64,000 nucleotides of DNA from NCBI RefSeq assembly GCF_002117935.1, contig NZ_BDJE01000004.1, positions 186,001-250,000 on the forward strand, written 5' to 3'. The stretch is from Nocardioides sp. PD653-B2 (lineage in GTDB: Bacteria > Actinomycetota > Actinomycetes > Propionibacteriales > Nocardioidaceae). The notes below the pieces were generated by a model. The model ran no database searches. It was not told the origin of the DNA and worked only from the letters and a program-made list of their open reading frames with translations. Below are positions 8,892 through 17,013 of the stretch, in pieces; position 1 is the stretch's first letter; every line of letters starts with the position of its first letter. A program made the position numbers and the translations under genes.

Positions 8892-9139
8892 CGGGCGGCC
8901 TCGGTCCGGGCAGCGGCCCGGAGTCGAAGAGCTTCGCGCAGCACTGCCGCGGGAATCGTGCGCAGCATGTCGCGCGCCTCGGCGGCTACCTCGGCGTCTG
9001 TTCGCAGGCGCGCGATCATCCGCTCGATGTCCGTCAGTGCGACTTCGACGCTGTTCTCGGCCACCATGTCCAACAGCCGCGCAACGACGTCGGGAGTCGG
9101 CTCGGTGACAGCGCCTACGGTGTGTGGCTGCTCGCTCAT
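8888..9139 (-). CDS. Small helical protein, first gene of the secretion operon
   Basis: An 83-residue, predominantly helical and charged protein (for example VARLLDMVAENSVEVALTDI) with no recognised family. The ATG at 9139 lies one base from a 15-base sequence shared with the small ORF at 3633. A TTG five codons upstream would lie inside that conserved sequence and is less likely. As first gene of a tightly overlapping operon running to 3728, it may be regulatory or an accessory of the secretion machine. The stop overlaps the next ATG. Confidence 0.6.
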   Translation of the reverse strand: MSEQPHTVGAVTEPTPDVVARLLDMVAENSVEVALTDIERMIARLRTDAEVAAEARDMLRTIPAAVLREALRLRAAARTEAAR

Positions 9140-9144
9140 GTCTG

Positions 9145-9177
9145 GGACAAGCAACTGCTTCCCGCCCGGAACGGACA
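9145..9177 (-). promoter_or_regulatory. Element-wide bipartite motif, copy 2
   Basis: On the minus strand TGTCCG (9172-9177), 16 bases, then GTTGCTTGTCC (9145-9155), followed by CAGAC and the ATG at 9139. It shares 15 identical bases (9141-9155) with copy 1 at 3635-3649. It is the only promoter-like sequence seen in front of the secretion operon. Confidence 0.6.
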
Positions 9178-9220
9178 GGGAGCGGCGAGGTTCTTGCGAA
9201 ACCGACTCGATCGCGATCGG

Positions 9221-10102
9221 CTACGCGGTCGCAGCCAAGTACCTCGGGATCGCGGCCCGCAACCGGGCCACAGTGGAGTCGCGTCGCCGCCGGACGGTCC
9301 GCATCGCCACACCGCGGCGTTCGCCGGCGATCCGCTGGGCCTCCTCACGCGGCAGCCCGCCGTTCTCGGCGGCCAAGAGCTCGACGAGCAGGTCAATGCC
9401 GTCAGCGTCGATCTCACCGACGTCCCTCGCCCAGGTCAGCAAGTCGACCAGGTCGGTGACCGGGTCCTCGACCGGGGGCGACGCGATCACAGCGTCACGG
9501 TCGGCCAGCGGCTCCCCCCAATCACCACGCCGCTGGCCGTCGACTCCCGTACCGCCGAGCCACTGCTCCAGCGACGTCGCTGGTACCCGGGCCACCATCC
9601 CGCCGCCCGGTCGGCTGAGCTGCTGTCGGGCGCGTTGCAGAAGGTACCGGGCAGCACACGGTCCCAGCTGGGGCTCGGCGGCCTTGACTGCCTCCCACAC
9701 CGCGGCACGCACATCGTCGACCTCGCACACGTCTCGCAGGCTCGTTGCCACTCGCTGCGCACCCGGGTCGAGCAACGCCGTCACAGCGAGGGCAGCGTCG
9801 TCGTCATCGCCACCGCGGCGCGAACCCAGCGCAGTCAGCCCCGCCACGACCAGATAGCAGCGTGCCTCGCGACGCCGCCACGCATCGTGCACGTCCTCGA
9901 GGCTGGCGAACCCCTCCAGGCGCGGGTCGATGCTCTGCCACCGCGCCCACCTCCCCGACGCCGTCAAGCTGCTGAGGACCGAGGAGGCGAAGGGGCTTGG
10001 AGAGCGCCGGCGACGACCACGCTGGCGATCGGCGCAGGCCCCCCGCGGGGTCCACAACGTGTCGTTGTCGGGGTCTGTCGAGATGGGAGTCCTGGCCGAC
10101 AT
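9221..10102 (-). CDS. Unknown helical protein with C-terminal sigma-region-4-like HTH
   Basis: A 293-residue protein with a good ribosome-binding site (GGAGGA) seven bases before the ATG at 10102. Most of it is helical and without a known motif. The last 50 residues (LPREEAQRIAGERRGVAMRT, then RRRRDSTVARLRAA) resemble the helix-turn-helix of sigma-70 region 4, in which a DNA-reading helix follows a GERRGV-type turn. It lies directly upstream of the secretion operon on the same strand. A role as a sigma-like or transcription factor for the element is an inference; no region 2 is evident. Confidence 0.5.
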   Translation of the reverse strand: MSARTPISTDPDNDTLWTPRGACADRQRGRRRRSPSPFASSVLSSLTASGRWARWQSIDPRLEGFASLEDVHDAWRRREARCYLVVAGLTALGSRRGGDDDDAALAVTALLDPGAQRVATSLRDVCEVDDVRAAVWEAVKAAEPQLGPCAARYLLQRARQQLSRPGGGMVARVPATSLEQWLGGTGVDGQRRGDWGEPLADRDAVIASPPVEDPVTDLVDLLTWARDVGEIDADGIDLLVELLAAENGGLPREEAQRIAGERRGVAMRTVRRRRDSTVARLRAAIPRYLAATA

Positions 10103-10210
10103 GGCGATCCTCCGGGGCGGTGGGCGAACTGGACGCGCCCACTGCAGGACCCACCCCCCACCACCTCGCTCACCACTGCGGCCACCAACGACCCAAGGCC
10201 CTCACAGGCC

Positions 10211-10234
10211 GCTCACCAGAACGCTCACCAGAAC
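10211..10234. repeat. Perfect 12-base tandem repeat
   Basis: GCTCACCAGAAC occurs twice back to back (10211-10222, 10223-10234) in the 300-base gap between the LysM-BTAD gene and the sigma-like gene. It lies 110-130 bases upstream of the latter's ATG and could be a regulator site. The rest of the gap holds the terminator listed separately and nothing else I can support. Confidence 0.6.
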
Positions 10235-10339
10235 GACAAACCCGCAGGTCAGCGTTGGTTCTGGCGCCTCGCGGGTGGATAGGCGAAAACGGTCCAAGGA
10301 ATGTTGGAAGACCCGGGGCTGAAGACCCCAAAGTGACGT

Positions 10340-10377
10340 GGCGGCCGCGTCTCACCATTGGGAAAGACGCGGCCGCC
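10340..10377 (-). terminator. Terminator after the LysM-BTAD gene
   Basis: A perfect 13-base stem (GGCGGCCGCGTCT at 10340-10352, its complement at 10365-10377) around a 12-base loop, 25 bases beyond the stop codon at 10402. It ends the Tad transcript. Confidence 0.75.
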
Positions 10378-10401
10378 GGTAGGTGTGGTAGAGCCGGATG
10401 A

Positions 10402-13400
10402 CTACCCGGTGGCCCACCACTCACGCTGTTCGATGACCGTCTCCGAGCGCGCGGGCAGATCCTCGTCGTAGCGGTCCACGACGTGCTCACGAACGAGCTC
10501 GCTGGCGGCGTCTCGACCCGCCTCAGCCTCGGTCGCCGCGGCCTGATCCAGCCACGAGATGTCTGCGTTCGGGTTCGCCCTCCGGGCCGTCTCGCAGGCC
10601 AGCCGGACCAGGTCGATGCGGCCCTCGGCGACGGCCCGCGTCGCCAAGGTATGGGCCACCTCGTGGATCGCCCCGGCCAAGATGTCGTCGGGGCGGCCCG
10701 TCTTCGTCAGCCACTTGAACCGGTGCTCGGTCGCGCCCTCGAACGGAGCGCCGGTGACCAGCGAGAGCGCCCTGACCAGGTCCTCCTGACAACCGGCGTC
10801 GCCGCGCCGCTGGGCACGGTGCCGCAACCGCACGAACAGGTCAGCGCTGTTGAGCACCCCACCGGGACCTTTCAGCAACTCATAGGTTGGGCTGGTGCCC
10901 CGCTGCGCGCCAGAGCTCATCGCCGCGTCCGGCAGCCAATCGCTGCCATCGGGCTGCTTACCCAGCAGGAAGCGTGCGTTGGTGCCGCGGTTCTGAACCG
11001 TCTTGACCGACGTCCACCCACACTCCGCGGCGGCCCGCTCCCCGGTGACGCCCTTCTCCAGCCAGGCCAGGTAGGCGATGAAGGAGACCGTTCCCTTGGC
11101 GTTGTCGATCGCGGCCGGGTCGCCCCCGTGCAGTGCGGTCACCTCGACGGGCCCCAACAGATGCACCTTCGGCCGTGGTGAGGTGTGGTCCAGCCAGTCG
11201 GCGAGATCCTGGTCCAGGGTCGGGTCGAGGTCGGCCAACTCCGCGCGGACCTCCTCGGGAACGCTCGGCGCAACCGCGGCCAAGTCCTCGGCCGTGGTTG
11301 CCGCGGTGGCCAGGTAGAGCTCGTCGGCCTCCGGCAGCATCGAGGAAGGATCACCCCCCTCTCGGCGCCGGGGCCCGGTGTACTCCTCGCGCAGCGAACC
11401 GTCAGCCTTGGCGTACTTGCCCAGCGGGCCGTCATCGGACCGCGTGGCCGGCACCGGCTCGTCCTTGAGGCTGCGAGTCGAGGCCAGCAGCTCCGCCATG
11501 ACCTGGGCCTGCGTGGCCGGCAGGCTGAAGGCCTTCACGCTGATGCCCCACATCGGCAAGAACGCCATCCCATCGGGAGCCAGCTCGACCGCCGGGACCT
11601 CCTCCCCCATACCCGACTCCCCTGCACCCGAGTTCCCTCCCGAGTCGCCGTACAAGATCACCACCCGGGACCGGTCGCGCTGCGCGATGTCGGCCAGGAA
11701 CTCGCCCCCCGGCGGCGACGAGACCACGACCACCACTGGGTTCGTGGAGTCCAACACCACCCCGTCGCGGCGGCGAGCCAACACCTCAACCCCTAGGTTC
11801 TGCTCGACCGCATCCATCTCTCCGGCCAGCACCGCCGCGCGCGTCAGTGCCTCCCTGCGCTGGACCTGGCGGAGTCGGGCGGGGTTGAGGCCGAGGCTCT
11901 CGGCACCGAACCGGTCGGCCAGCAGCACCTCGCTTCCCTCCGACCACGCGTTGACCGCCAGCTCGGCGACCATGAACCGCACCAGGTCAGCCACCTGCTG
12001 TGGCTCACCCCCGATGCCGCACATGCCCAGGGTCTCCAGATCCAGCAGCCAGGTACGACCGCCCTCGTCCAGCCCGATGCTCACCAGCGCCGGATATGGT
12101 GCGGGCTGGGCTTCCAGATCCTGTTCGAGGAAGGTCTCCCGCGGGAGCACCCAGGCGCGGGAGTCCTCGGTCGCCGACCATCCTTCCGGCACCTGTCCGG
12201 TGGCCGGGTGAGTGAACAGCAGCGTCAGGTCCTCGGCACCCAGCACCGCCGCGCCTAATTGCGGCAGCGGGCATGGCGAGACCTTGCAGGAGGCGCCCAC
12301 ATGCCGCAGGGCCCGATCCAAGAACACGACATCGTCTTGACCCTGTCTCCCGCTCTCGATGATCGTCTGCTCGACATCCACGAGCTTCTCGGGGATCGAG
12401 GCGATCGTGCGCCCGATGCGGCGGTGCCGGAACTGGCGGCGCCGGTTGGCAGCGACCAGGCCCAACGCGCCTACCGACAGGCACGCGGCAGTGGCCAGCA
12501 ATGCGTGCAGCGCACTGACGCCGCCCTCATCGCTGTCCTGGTTGGCGGCATGGGCGGCATCGGGCTGTTGGTCCGCAGCTGGCGTGTCCACAGCGTTTGG
12601 CGGTGCGACCTCGTGCGGTGCGACCTCTTGTGGGGCGTCCTGGTCATGAGCCGGTCCCTGGGGAATCTGGTGGGTCCTGACCTCCGGCGGCGGCTTGGGG
12701 TTGTTGACCTGGGGCGGAGTCTCGTTCTCAGCGGGCGCGGGTTGGCCGGGGATCTTGATCGTCCACCCGGGAAAGATCCGGTCGGGGTCGGTCAGGTGCA
12801 CCCCGCCGGGCTGAACGATGTCCTTGCTCGCCTCGAATAGCTCGGGGTAGGCCTGTGCGTCCCCGAGCTCCTCGAGCGCGATCTCGGAGAGGGTGTCGCC
12901 CTTCACCACGATCTCCTCGCGCTCGATGACCGCCTCGGCATGTCGGGCGCTGCCGCCAAGAGTGGGGATCAGCAGCACCCAGCCGGGGCGGATCGGGTTC
13001 GCTGCGTGGAACACAGTGCCGTCGTTCATGATGCGGCCTTCGTTGAGCGTGGCGATCTCTGGCCACCTGTCCCCCTCGCCAAGGTGACGCTCGGCGATCG
13101 ACCACAACGAGTCCAGCCGCATCACCGTCACTGTGGTGGTAAGCCCCTGCTGTCTCCCGGAGACCGTGTGGGTCCCGGTGTGGGGTCCCGCCTGGGCAAC
13201 CGGAGCCCGGGCGAGGCGCTGATCTGTCTGGTCCCCGGCGCGATGGTGCGCAGAGACGACCTGCAGGGAAGTCGTCGGTGCCGTCGGCGCGGGCTCCGGG
13301 CCGGGGGTCTGTCCAGGGGCCAGTACCGCGGGGCCTGCCCAGACCGGCGTGGCTACGAAGGCGACCACGACGGCCGTGACGAGCTGCCTGGCCAGATCCT

Positions 13401-13677
13401 GCTGGACGCCCAGGGTGAATGGGACTTTCAACGTGATCCTGTCATCGGTGAGGGCTGCGATCGCCTCGACCACGACGCACACGATCAGCTGCGCCCAGAG
13501 CACCCACACGACGACAGCCAGTAGCCCGATGATCGCGCCGTCGGTGATCGGCGCCGAGAGCGAGACACCCTCTGCTGGCCACGGGTTACCGATGTAGCCC
13601 AGCAGAGCCCAAGGCGGCCCGACCACCAACGCCGCCAGTGCGAGCGCAGCCACCAGGGCCTTCAACAGCCGCATCAT
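10402..13677 (-). CDS. LysM and BTAD domain membrane protein of the Tad cluster
   Basis: A 1091-residue protein. Two membrane helices lie at about 5-30 and 45-70. Two LysM units follow: the first has TVTVMRLDSLWSIAERHLGE ending in GWVLLIP; the second has EIVVKGDTLSEIALEELGD ending in GWTIKIP. A Pro/Gln-rich stretch and a third membrane helix (LLATAACLSVGALGLVAAN) come next. The long cytoplasmic part contains a region from HLLGPVEVTAL onward that resembles a bacterial transcriptional activator (BTAD) domain. Such LysM-BTAD proteins commonly sit next to actinobacterial Tad pilus genes. LysM suggests peptidoglycan binding and BTAD suggests signalling; the actual role is not established here. Confidence 0.75.
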   Translation of the reverse strand: MMRLLKALVAALALAALVVGPPWALLGYIGNPWPAEGVSLSAPITDGAIIGLLAVVVWVLWAQLIVCVVVEAIAALTDDRITLKVPFTLGVQQDLARQLVTAVVVAFVATPVWAGPAVLAPGQTPGPEPAPTAPTTSLQVVSAHHRAGDQTDQRLARAPVAQAGPHTGTHTVSGRQQGLTTTVTVMRLDSLWSIAERHLGEGDRWPEIATLNEGRIMNDGTVFHAANPIRPGWVLLIPTLGGSARHAEAVIEREEIVVKGDTLSEIALEELGDAQAYPELFEASKDIVQPGGVHLTDPDRIFPGWTIKIPGQPAPAENETPPQVNNPKPPPEVRTHQIPQGPAHDQDAPQEVAPHEVAPPNAVDTPAADQQPDAAHAANQDSDEGGVSALHALLATAACLSVGALGLVAANRRRQFRHRRIGRTIASIPEKLVDVEQTIIESGRQGQDDVVFLDRALRHVGASCKVSPCPLPQLGAAVLGAEDLTLLFTHPATGQVPEGWSATEDSRAWVLPRETFLEQDLEAQPAPYPALVSIGLDEGGRTWLLDLETLGMCGIGGEPQQVADLVRFMVAELAVNAWSEGSEVLLADRFGAESLGLNPARLRQVQRREALTRAAVLAGEMDAVEQNLGVEVLARRRDGVVLDSTNPVVVVVSSPPGGEFLADIAQRDRSRVVILYGDSGGNSGAGESGMGEEVPAVELAPDGMAFLPMWGISVKAFSLPATQAQVMAELLASTRSLKDEPVPATRSDDGPLGKYAKADGSLREEYTGPRRREGGDPSSMLPEADELYLATAATTAEDLAAVAPSVPEEVRAELADLDPTLDQDLADWLDHTSPRPKVHLLGPVEVTALHGGDPAAIDNAKGTVSFIAYLAWLEKGVTGERAAAECGWTSVKTVQNRGTNARFLLGKQPDGSDWLPDAAMSSGAQRGTSPTYELLKGPGGVLNSADLFVRLRHRAQRRGDAGCQEDLVRALSLVTGAPFEGATEHRFKWLTKTGRPDDILAGAIHEVAHTLATRAVAEGRIDLVRLACETARRANPNADISWLDQAAATEAEAGRDAASELVREHVVDRYDEDLPARSETVIEQREWWATG

Positions 13678-13742
13678 TCTTATCCGCTCCTCCGCACAGG
13701 CGTGTCCGCTCTCATCAGTCGTCTCTTATCGGCCGTCTCTCA

Positions 13743-14204
13743 TCAGTCGTCCTGGTCGATCGACAGGGCGGTTGCCGTTGCCTTAATCGGAATCGCGTTG
13801 ATCATGACCACCTTGAGCAGCGTGGTGTCCTGATGTCCAGTGACGGTGACGGTGACCTGTCCGCCGTGGACGCTGACGGTGCCGTTGGCGCCGACCGAGT
13901 TCAGATAGGCCTGCGCCGCGGTCACGGCTCGGCCGGAGTCGACCACGGTCTGCCCGTCACGTAGCGCACCGGTGTTGAGGGCATCGGCGCCGACCCGGGC
14001 CGCCTGCTCGGCGTCGTTCATCGCCTCACGCTTGGCACCCAGTGCGTACCCGCCGTCGATCACCAGGCCGGCGGTTGCGAAGAACACGAGGGAGAAGATG
14101 ATGGCGTAGGCGATGACGGCGTCGCCGCGCTCGTCCCGGGCGCCTTTGCGGTGGCCCGCGATCCAGGCGGTGGCCCGCAGTCGCAGCCGGGTCAGCAACG
14201 TCAT
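13743..14204 (-). CDS. TadG-like pilus assembly protein
   Basis: A 153-residue protein with the TadE/TadG signature: a basic N-terminus, then DERGDAVIAYAIIFSLVFFA as the single membrane helix (about 24-48), then a small exported domain. These minor-pilin-like proteins help assemble Flp pili at the cell surface. It follows the TadE-like gene on the same strand. The 65-base gap after it repeats CTCATCAGTCGTC, which is also found at the 3' end of this gene. Confidence 0.75.
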   Translation of the reverse strand: MTLLTRLRLRATAWIAGHRKGARDERGDAVIAYAIIFSLVFFATAGLVIDGGYALGAKREAMNDAEQAARVGADALNTGALRDGQTVVDSGRAVTAAQAYLNSVGANGTVSVHGGQVTVTVTGHQDTTLLKVVMINAIPIKATATALSIDQDD

Positions 14205-14252
14205 CGCGTCCTCCTCGACTTCGGTGGTCGGTTCAGCATTGGTGAACTCGCT

Positions 14253-14741
14253 CTACTCGCTGCGCCAGGTCTCGATAGGCACGACCGAGCGGGCGGTGAA
14301 GGTCTTGTGTCCGGGGAACCCGGCGAGGGCGACGTCGTCGAGCTTGGTCGTGCAGGAGACGGTCACGGTGATCCGTCCGCCGGGGTGGTAGCTGCTCACG
14401 TCCACATCGACGTCGAGGTCCTGGCAGGAGACGCCGGCAGAGCCGAGCGAGGCGCGTGCGGCGGTCTGCGCAGCGCTGGCTGACTGGCTGGTGTTCCGCT
14501 GGAGCGAAGCTGCACGGGCGGCGTCGGCGGCGACGGCCTCCACCTGTTGTCGAGCATGTGCCATCCGCCCGAGCCCGACCACGAACAGCACGAAGGCGAG
14601 TATCAGTGGTGTGATCAGGGTGATACTCAGGACGGCTGTGCCCCGCTCACCGTGGCTCCGGCGCCGATCTCGTCCTCGACGAAGCGTTGCCCGCACCATG
14701 GTCATAGCGCCAGTCATGGCTTCAGTCATGGCTTCAGTCAT
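14253..14741 (-). CDS. TadE-like pilus protein
   Basis: A 162-residue protein with GERGTAVLSITLITPLILAF and the following hydrophobic stretch as the TadE-type helix, followed by an exported domain with two cysteines. The start is ambiguous: three 12-base in-frame repeats (MTEA, MTEA, MTGA) and then MTMVR give several ATG codons. The first, at 14741, follows a GAGG-type ribosome-binding site, so I use it. It is probably first in a unit with the TadG-like gene. Confidence 0.7.
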   Translation of the reverse strand: MTEAMTEAMTGAMTMVRATLRRGRDRRRSHGERGTAVLSITLITPLILAFVLFVVGLGRMAHARQQVEAVAADAARAASLQRNTSQSASAAQTAARASLGSAGVSCQDLDVDVDVSSYHPGGRITVTVSCTTKLDDVALAGFPGHKTFTARSVVPIETWRSE

Positions 14742-14978
14742 GGCGTCGCCTCGGGAGGGTGTCCCTAATGCCGTGAGTTCGTGTGAGCCCGGGATCGCCG
14801 CTCCGGCCGTCGTCCCTGCTCATCGGGGGCATGCGGCAACCCCTCCCGCCCTTGAGATTCTTTCGGAATTCCTGGAGACGGAGCAGCCATCTCGAGGCGC
14901 TACTCGTATTCGTGAATCCCCGGAGTCCCCACGACGCTGCCGGCCGCCCGCCTCGTCCTCCCGCGGCAGGCGAGCCCC

Positions 14979-15020
14979 GCGACAACCTGGGTTGACCGCG
15001 ACAACCCAGCTTGTCAATGT
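14979..15020 (+). promoter_or_regulatory. Promoter and operator of the HTH gene
   Basis: An inverted repeat CTGGGTTG (14987-14994) / CAACCCAG (15002-15009) and a direct repeat GCGACAACC (14979-14987, 14998-15006) overlap a promoter-like sequence. That sequence is TTGACC at 14992-14997, a 17-base spacer, then CAATGT at 15015-15020. The -10 ends six bases before the ATG at 15027, so the transcript is probably leaderless and the repeats probably bind the encoded regulator. Confidence 0.55.
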
Positions 15021-15026
15021 GAAGAC

Positions 15027-15245
15027 ATGTCCAAGAAACCCAGCGTCGAAGACCATCGAGAGACCTTCCGACACCTTCAGGAAGTGGCCGCCCAAGCCCT
15101 TGAGCATTGGAAACTGGCGCGCCAGTTCCACCGCGAACGGCGCGACATCATCAGCGGACTCATCGACGCCGGCTTCTCCCAGGCAGACATCGCCCGCGAG
15201 CTTGGCGTGACCCGCCAAGCCATCCAGAAGCAGCTCAGCCTGTAG
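15027..15245 (+). CDS. Small helix-turn-helix regulator
   Basis: A 72-residue protein with a C-terminal helix-turn-helix (SQADIARELGVTRQAIQKQL, about 51-70) and a helical charged N-terminus that may dimerise. It is the only plus-strand gene inside the Tad cluster and sits between the two TadE-like genes. Inverted and direct repeats overlap its promoter, suggesting autorepression and perhaps control of the divergent TadE-like gene at 14741. There is no recognisable ribosome-binding site. Confidence 0.75.
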   Translation: MSKKPSVEDHRETFRHLQEVAAQALEHWKLARQFHRERRDIISGLIDAGFSQADIARELGVTRQAIQKQLSL

Positions 15246-15309
15246 TTGACCTACCACCTGAGTTCGCGAACTCAGGGTCGGAACCGCGCCGTATGCGAGG
15301 CTGAAGGCG

Positions 15310-15741
15310 TCAGTTCCCATCGCCAGACCCTTCAGAACTCGTGAACTCACGGGAGGGTGGAACGTAGCGTTCCACGGGCCCTTCAGCTGTCTCCGAGACA
15401 CTGAGGTGGACCCATGGCACGACCGAGATGACGGTGCCGGTCACAGTCGCCGAGGCGCTGGTGGCTCCGCGTTGCACGGTGACGTTGCGGTCCTTGAGGG
15501 TGGAGGGCCCGATCGCGGAAAGCAGGTCGAGAGCCTGAGCACGGCCCTCCTCGGCGGTTCCGTCGAACCGGCGCGCTGACGCGACGCCCTCCTGGGCGGC
15601 CTGCTCGGCCACCTGACGGGCATGGAAGGCGAGGCCGAACTGCACCACCAGCAGGCTCATCAGCATCAGGGTCGGCATGACGATGACGAGCTGAACCAGC
15701 GAGGCAGCGCCGCGCTCGTCGCGTCTGCTGTGTCGTGCCAT
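15310..15741 (-). CDS. TadE-like pilus protein
   Basis: A 143-residue protein with DERGAASLVQLVIVMPTLML and the following hydrophobic residues as the TadE-type N-terminal helix (about 7-34) and a small exported domain. The ATG at 15741 follows an AGGAG ribosome-binding site by eight bases; the GTG at 15750 is too close to that site. It lies directly after the pilin-like gene. Confidence 0.75.
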   Translation of the reverse strand: MARHSRRDERGAASLVQLVIVMPTLMLMSLLVVQFGLAFHARQVAEQAAQEGVASARRFDGTAEEGRAQALDLLSAIGPSTLKDRNVTVQRGATSASATVTGTVISVVPWVHLSVSETAEGPVERYVPPSREFTSSEGSGDGN

Positions 15742-15767
15742 GACAACCACTCCTGCCTGAGCGGGAA

Positions 15768-15971
15768 CTACTCAGTGGGGATGTTGTTGGCTTTGCTGGT
15801 GAGCTTGGCGACGATGATCGCGATGATCGCGATGGCGGCGACGGCGATCAGGCCCGTGATGATGACGATCGTGGTCAGTTCGACGGCGCCGCGCTCGTCC
15901 TTCTTGAGCTGCGCAAGTCGCATCCGCGCGACGATGATCAAGGTGGTGAGCATCCGTACTTCGGTGTTCAT
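15768..15971 (-). CDS. Flp-type pilin-like small protein
   Basis: A 67-residue protein. A basic segment ends in KKDERGAVELTTIVIITGLI, followed by a hydrophobic helix and a short polar tail (SKANNIPTE). The Gly-Ala-Val-Glu pattern with glutamate at position 5 of the predicted mature form matches class III/Flp pilins that are cut by a prepilin peptidase. An AAGGAAC ribosome-binding site precedes the ATG. No prepilin peptidase gene is visible in this cluster. Confidence 0.7.
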   Translation of the reverse strand: MNTEVRMLTTLIIVARMRLAQLKKDERGAVELTTIVIITGLIAVAAIAIIAIIVAKLTSKANNIPTE

Positions 15972-16113
15972 CGAATGTTCCTTTCCGTTGGCCTTTCAGG
16001 TGATCTGCGCTCGGCTAGGCCCTCCCGAGACGTCCGGCGGCCCCGCGCTCGGGGCGACTGCCGGTTGGCGCGGTTGGCGTCGGGCTGGTGATGTGACACG
16101 TGCCGTTCATCGC

Positions 16114-17013
16114 TCAGAACCCCATGACTGCGACCACGCCGGGGAAGCCAAGGAAGATCAAGAAGCCGAGGAACAGCACGATCTGTCCGAACTCCATGGT
16201 CTGGTTGGCCTTCTCTGCTCTTCCCTCGGCTTCGGCCAGCTGACGGCGCCGCGACGTGGCGGCGCGAGCGGTAAGCGACTGCCTGACCTTGGCGCCGTCG
16301 TCAGCGACCAGGTTCAACGCGCCGCCGAGGTCGACGAGCTCCTGCATCCCGGTCCGCTCGCCCAGATCGGCGAGCGCTGCCCACGGGGTCTCGCCGACCA
16401 GACGGGCCCGCTCGATGGTGGAGCGGATCAGCTCGAAGGCCCAGCCCTGCCCGATCCGGGCGGCCGTGGGGAGGGCCTCGGGGATACCTCGGCCGCCCGC
16501 CAGGCTCATCGAGACCAGGTCGAGATAGGTGGCCAGGGCGCGACGGAACTCGGTGCGGCGCCGCTCAGCGGCCTGGGTAACTGACAGGTCGGGAACCCAG
16601 AAGAAGATCCCTCCCATGACCAGCCCGGCGGCCAGGGGGACCGTCAGCGGTGGAGTGATGCCCGCCGCCATCACGGCGAGTGTTGCGATGCTCGGGGCGA
16701 TCAGTCCCAGCAGCCCGAAGGTCAGCTTCTTCACCAGGTGGGCCTCGAGGGTGTAGTCGGTGATCTCCAGGTCGGCGCGCAACTTGTTTAGGGTGATACC
16801 GCGTTGGGCGAGTTGGGTGGCCATCCATCGGCCGAGCCGTGCCTGGGTGCTGACCTCACCGGCATCAGGGGCCGCGGCAACGGCGACCCGGGTCCGCTGC
16901 CGCTCCCACCGGCTGACCACCGAGGACAGCGCGGGCCGGGGTGGCACGAGCGCGAAGATCAGTAGGCACACCGCAGCGCCGAGGCTGCAACCCAACAGGA
17001 GTCCAAGACTCAT
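16114..17013 (-). CDS. TadC-like type II secretion F family protein
   Basis: A 299-residue membrane protein with an N-terminal helix (MSLGLLLGCSLGAAVCLLIF), a central helix pair (APSIATLAVMAAGITPPLTV) and a C-terminal helix (GQIVLFLGFLIFLGFPGVV). The cytoplasmic part around SMSLAGGRGIPEALPTAARI is the GspF-type domain. It pairs with the TadB-like protein to form the pilus platform. The ATG at 17013 overlaps the TadB-like stop (ATGA); the longer frame from 17226 lies inside that gene. Confidence 0.8.
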   Translation of the reverse strand: MSLGLLLGCSLGAAVCLLIFALVPPRPALSSVVSRWERQRTRVAVAAAPDAGEVSTQARLGRWMATQLAQRGITLNKLRADLEITDYTLEAHLVKKLTFGLLGLIAPSIATLAVMAAGITPPLTVPLAAGLVMGGIFFWVPDLSVTQAAERRRTEFRRALATYLDLVSMSLAGGRGIPEALPTAARIGQGWAFELIRSTIERARLVGETPWAALADLGERTGMQELVDLGGALNLVADDGAKVRQSLTARAATSRRRQLAEAEGRAEKANQTMEFGQIVLFLGFLIFLGFPGVVAVMGF

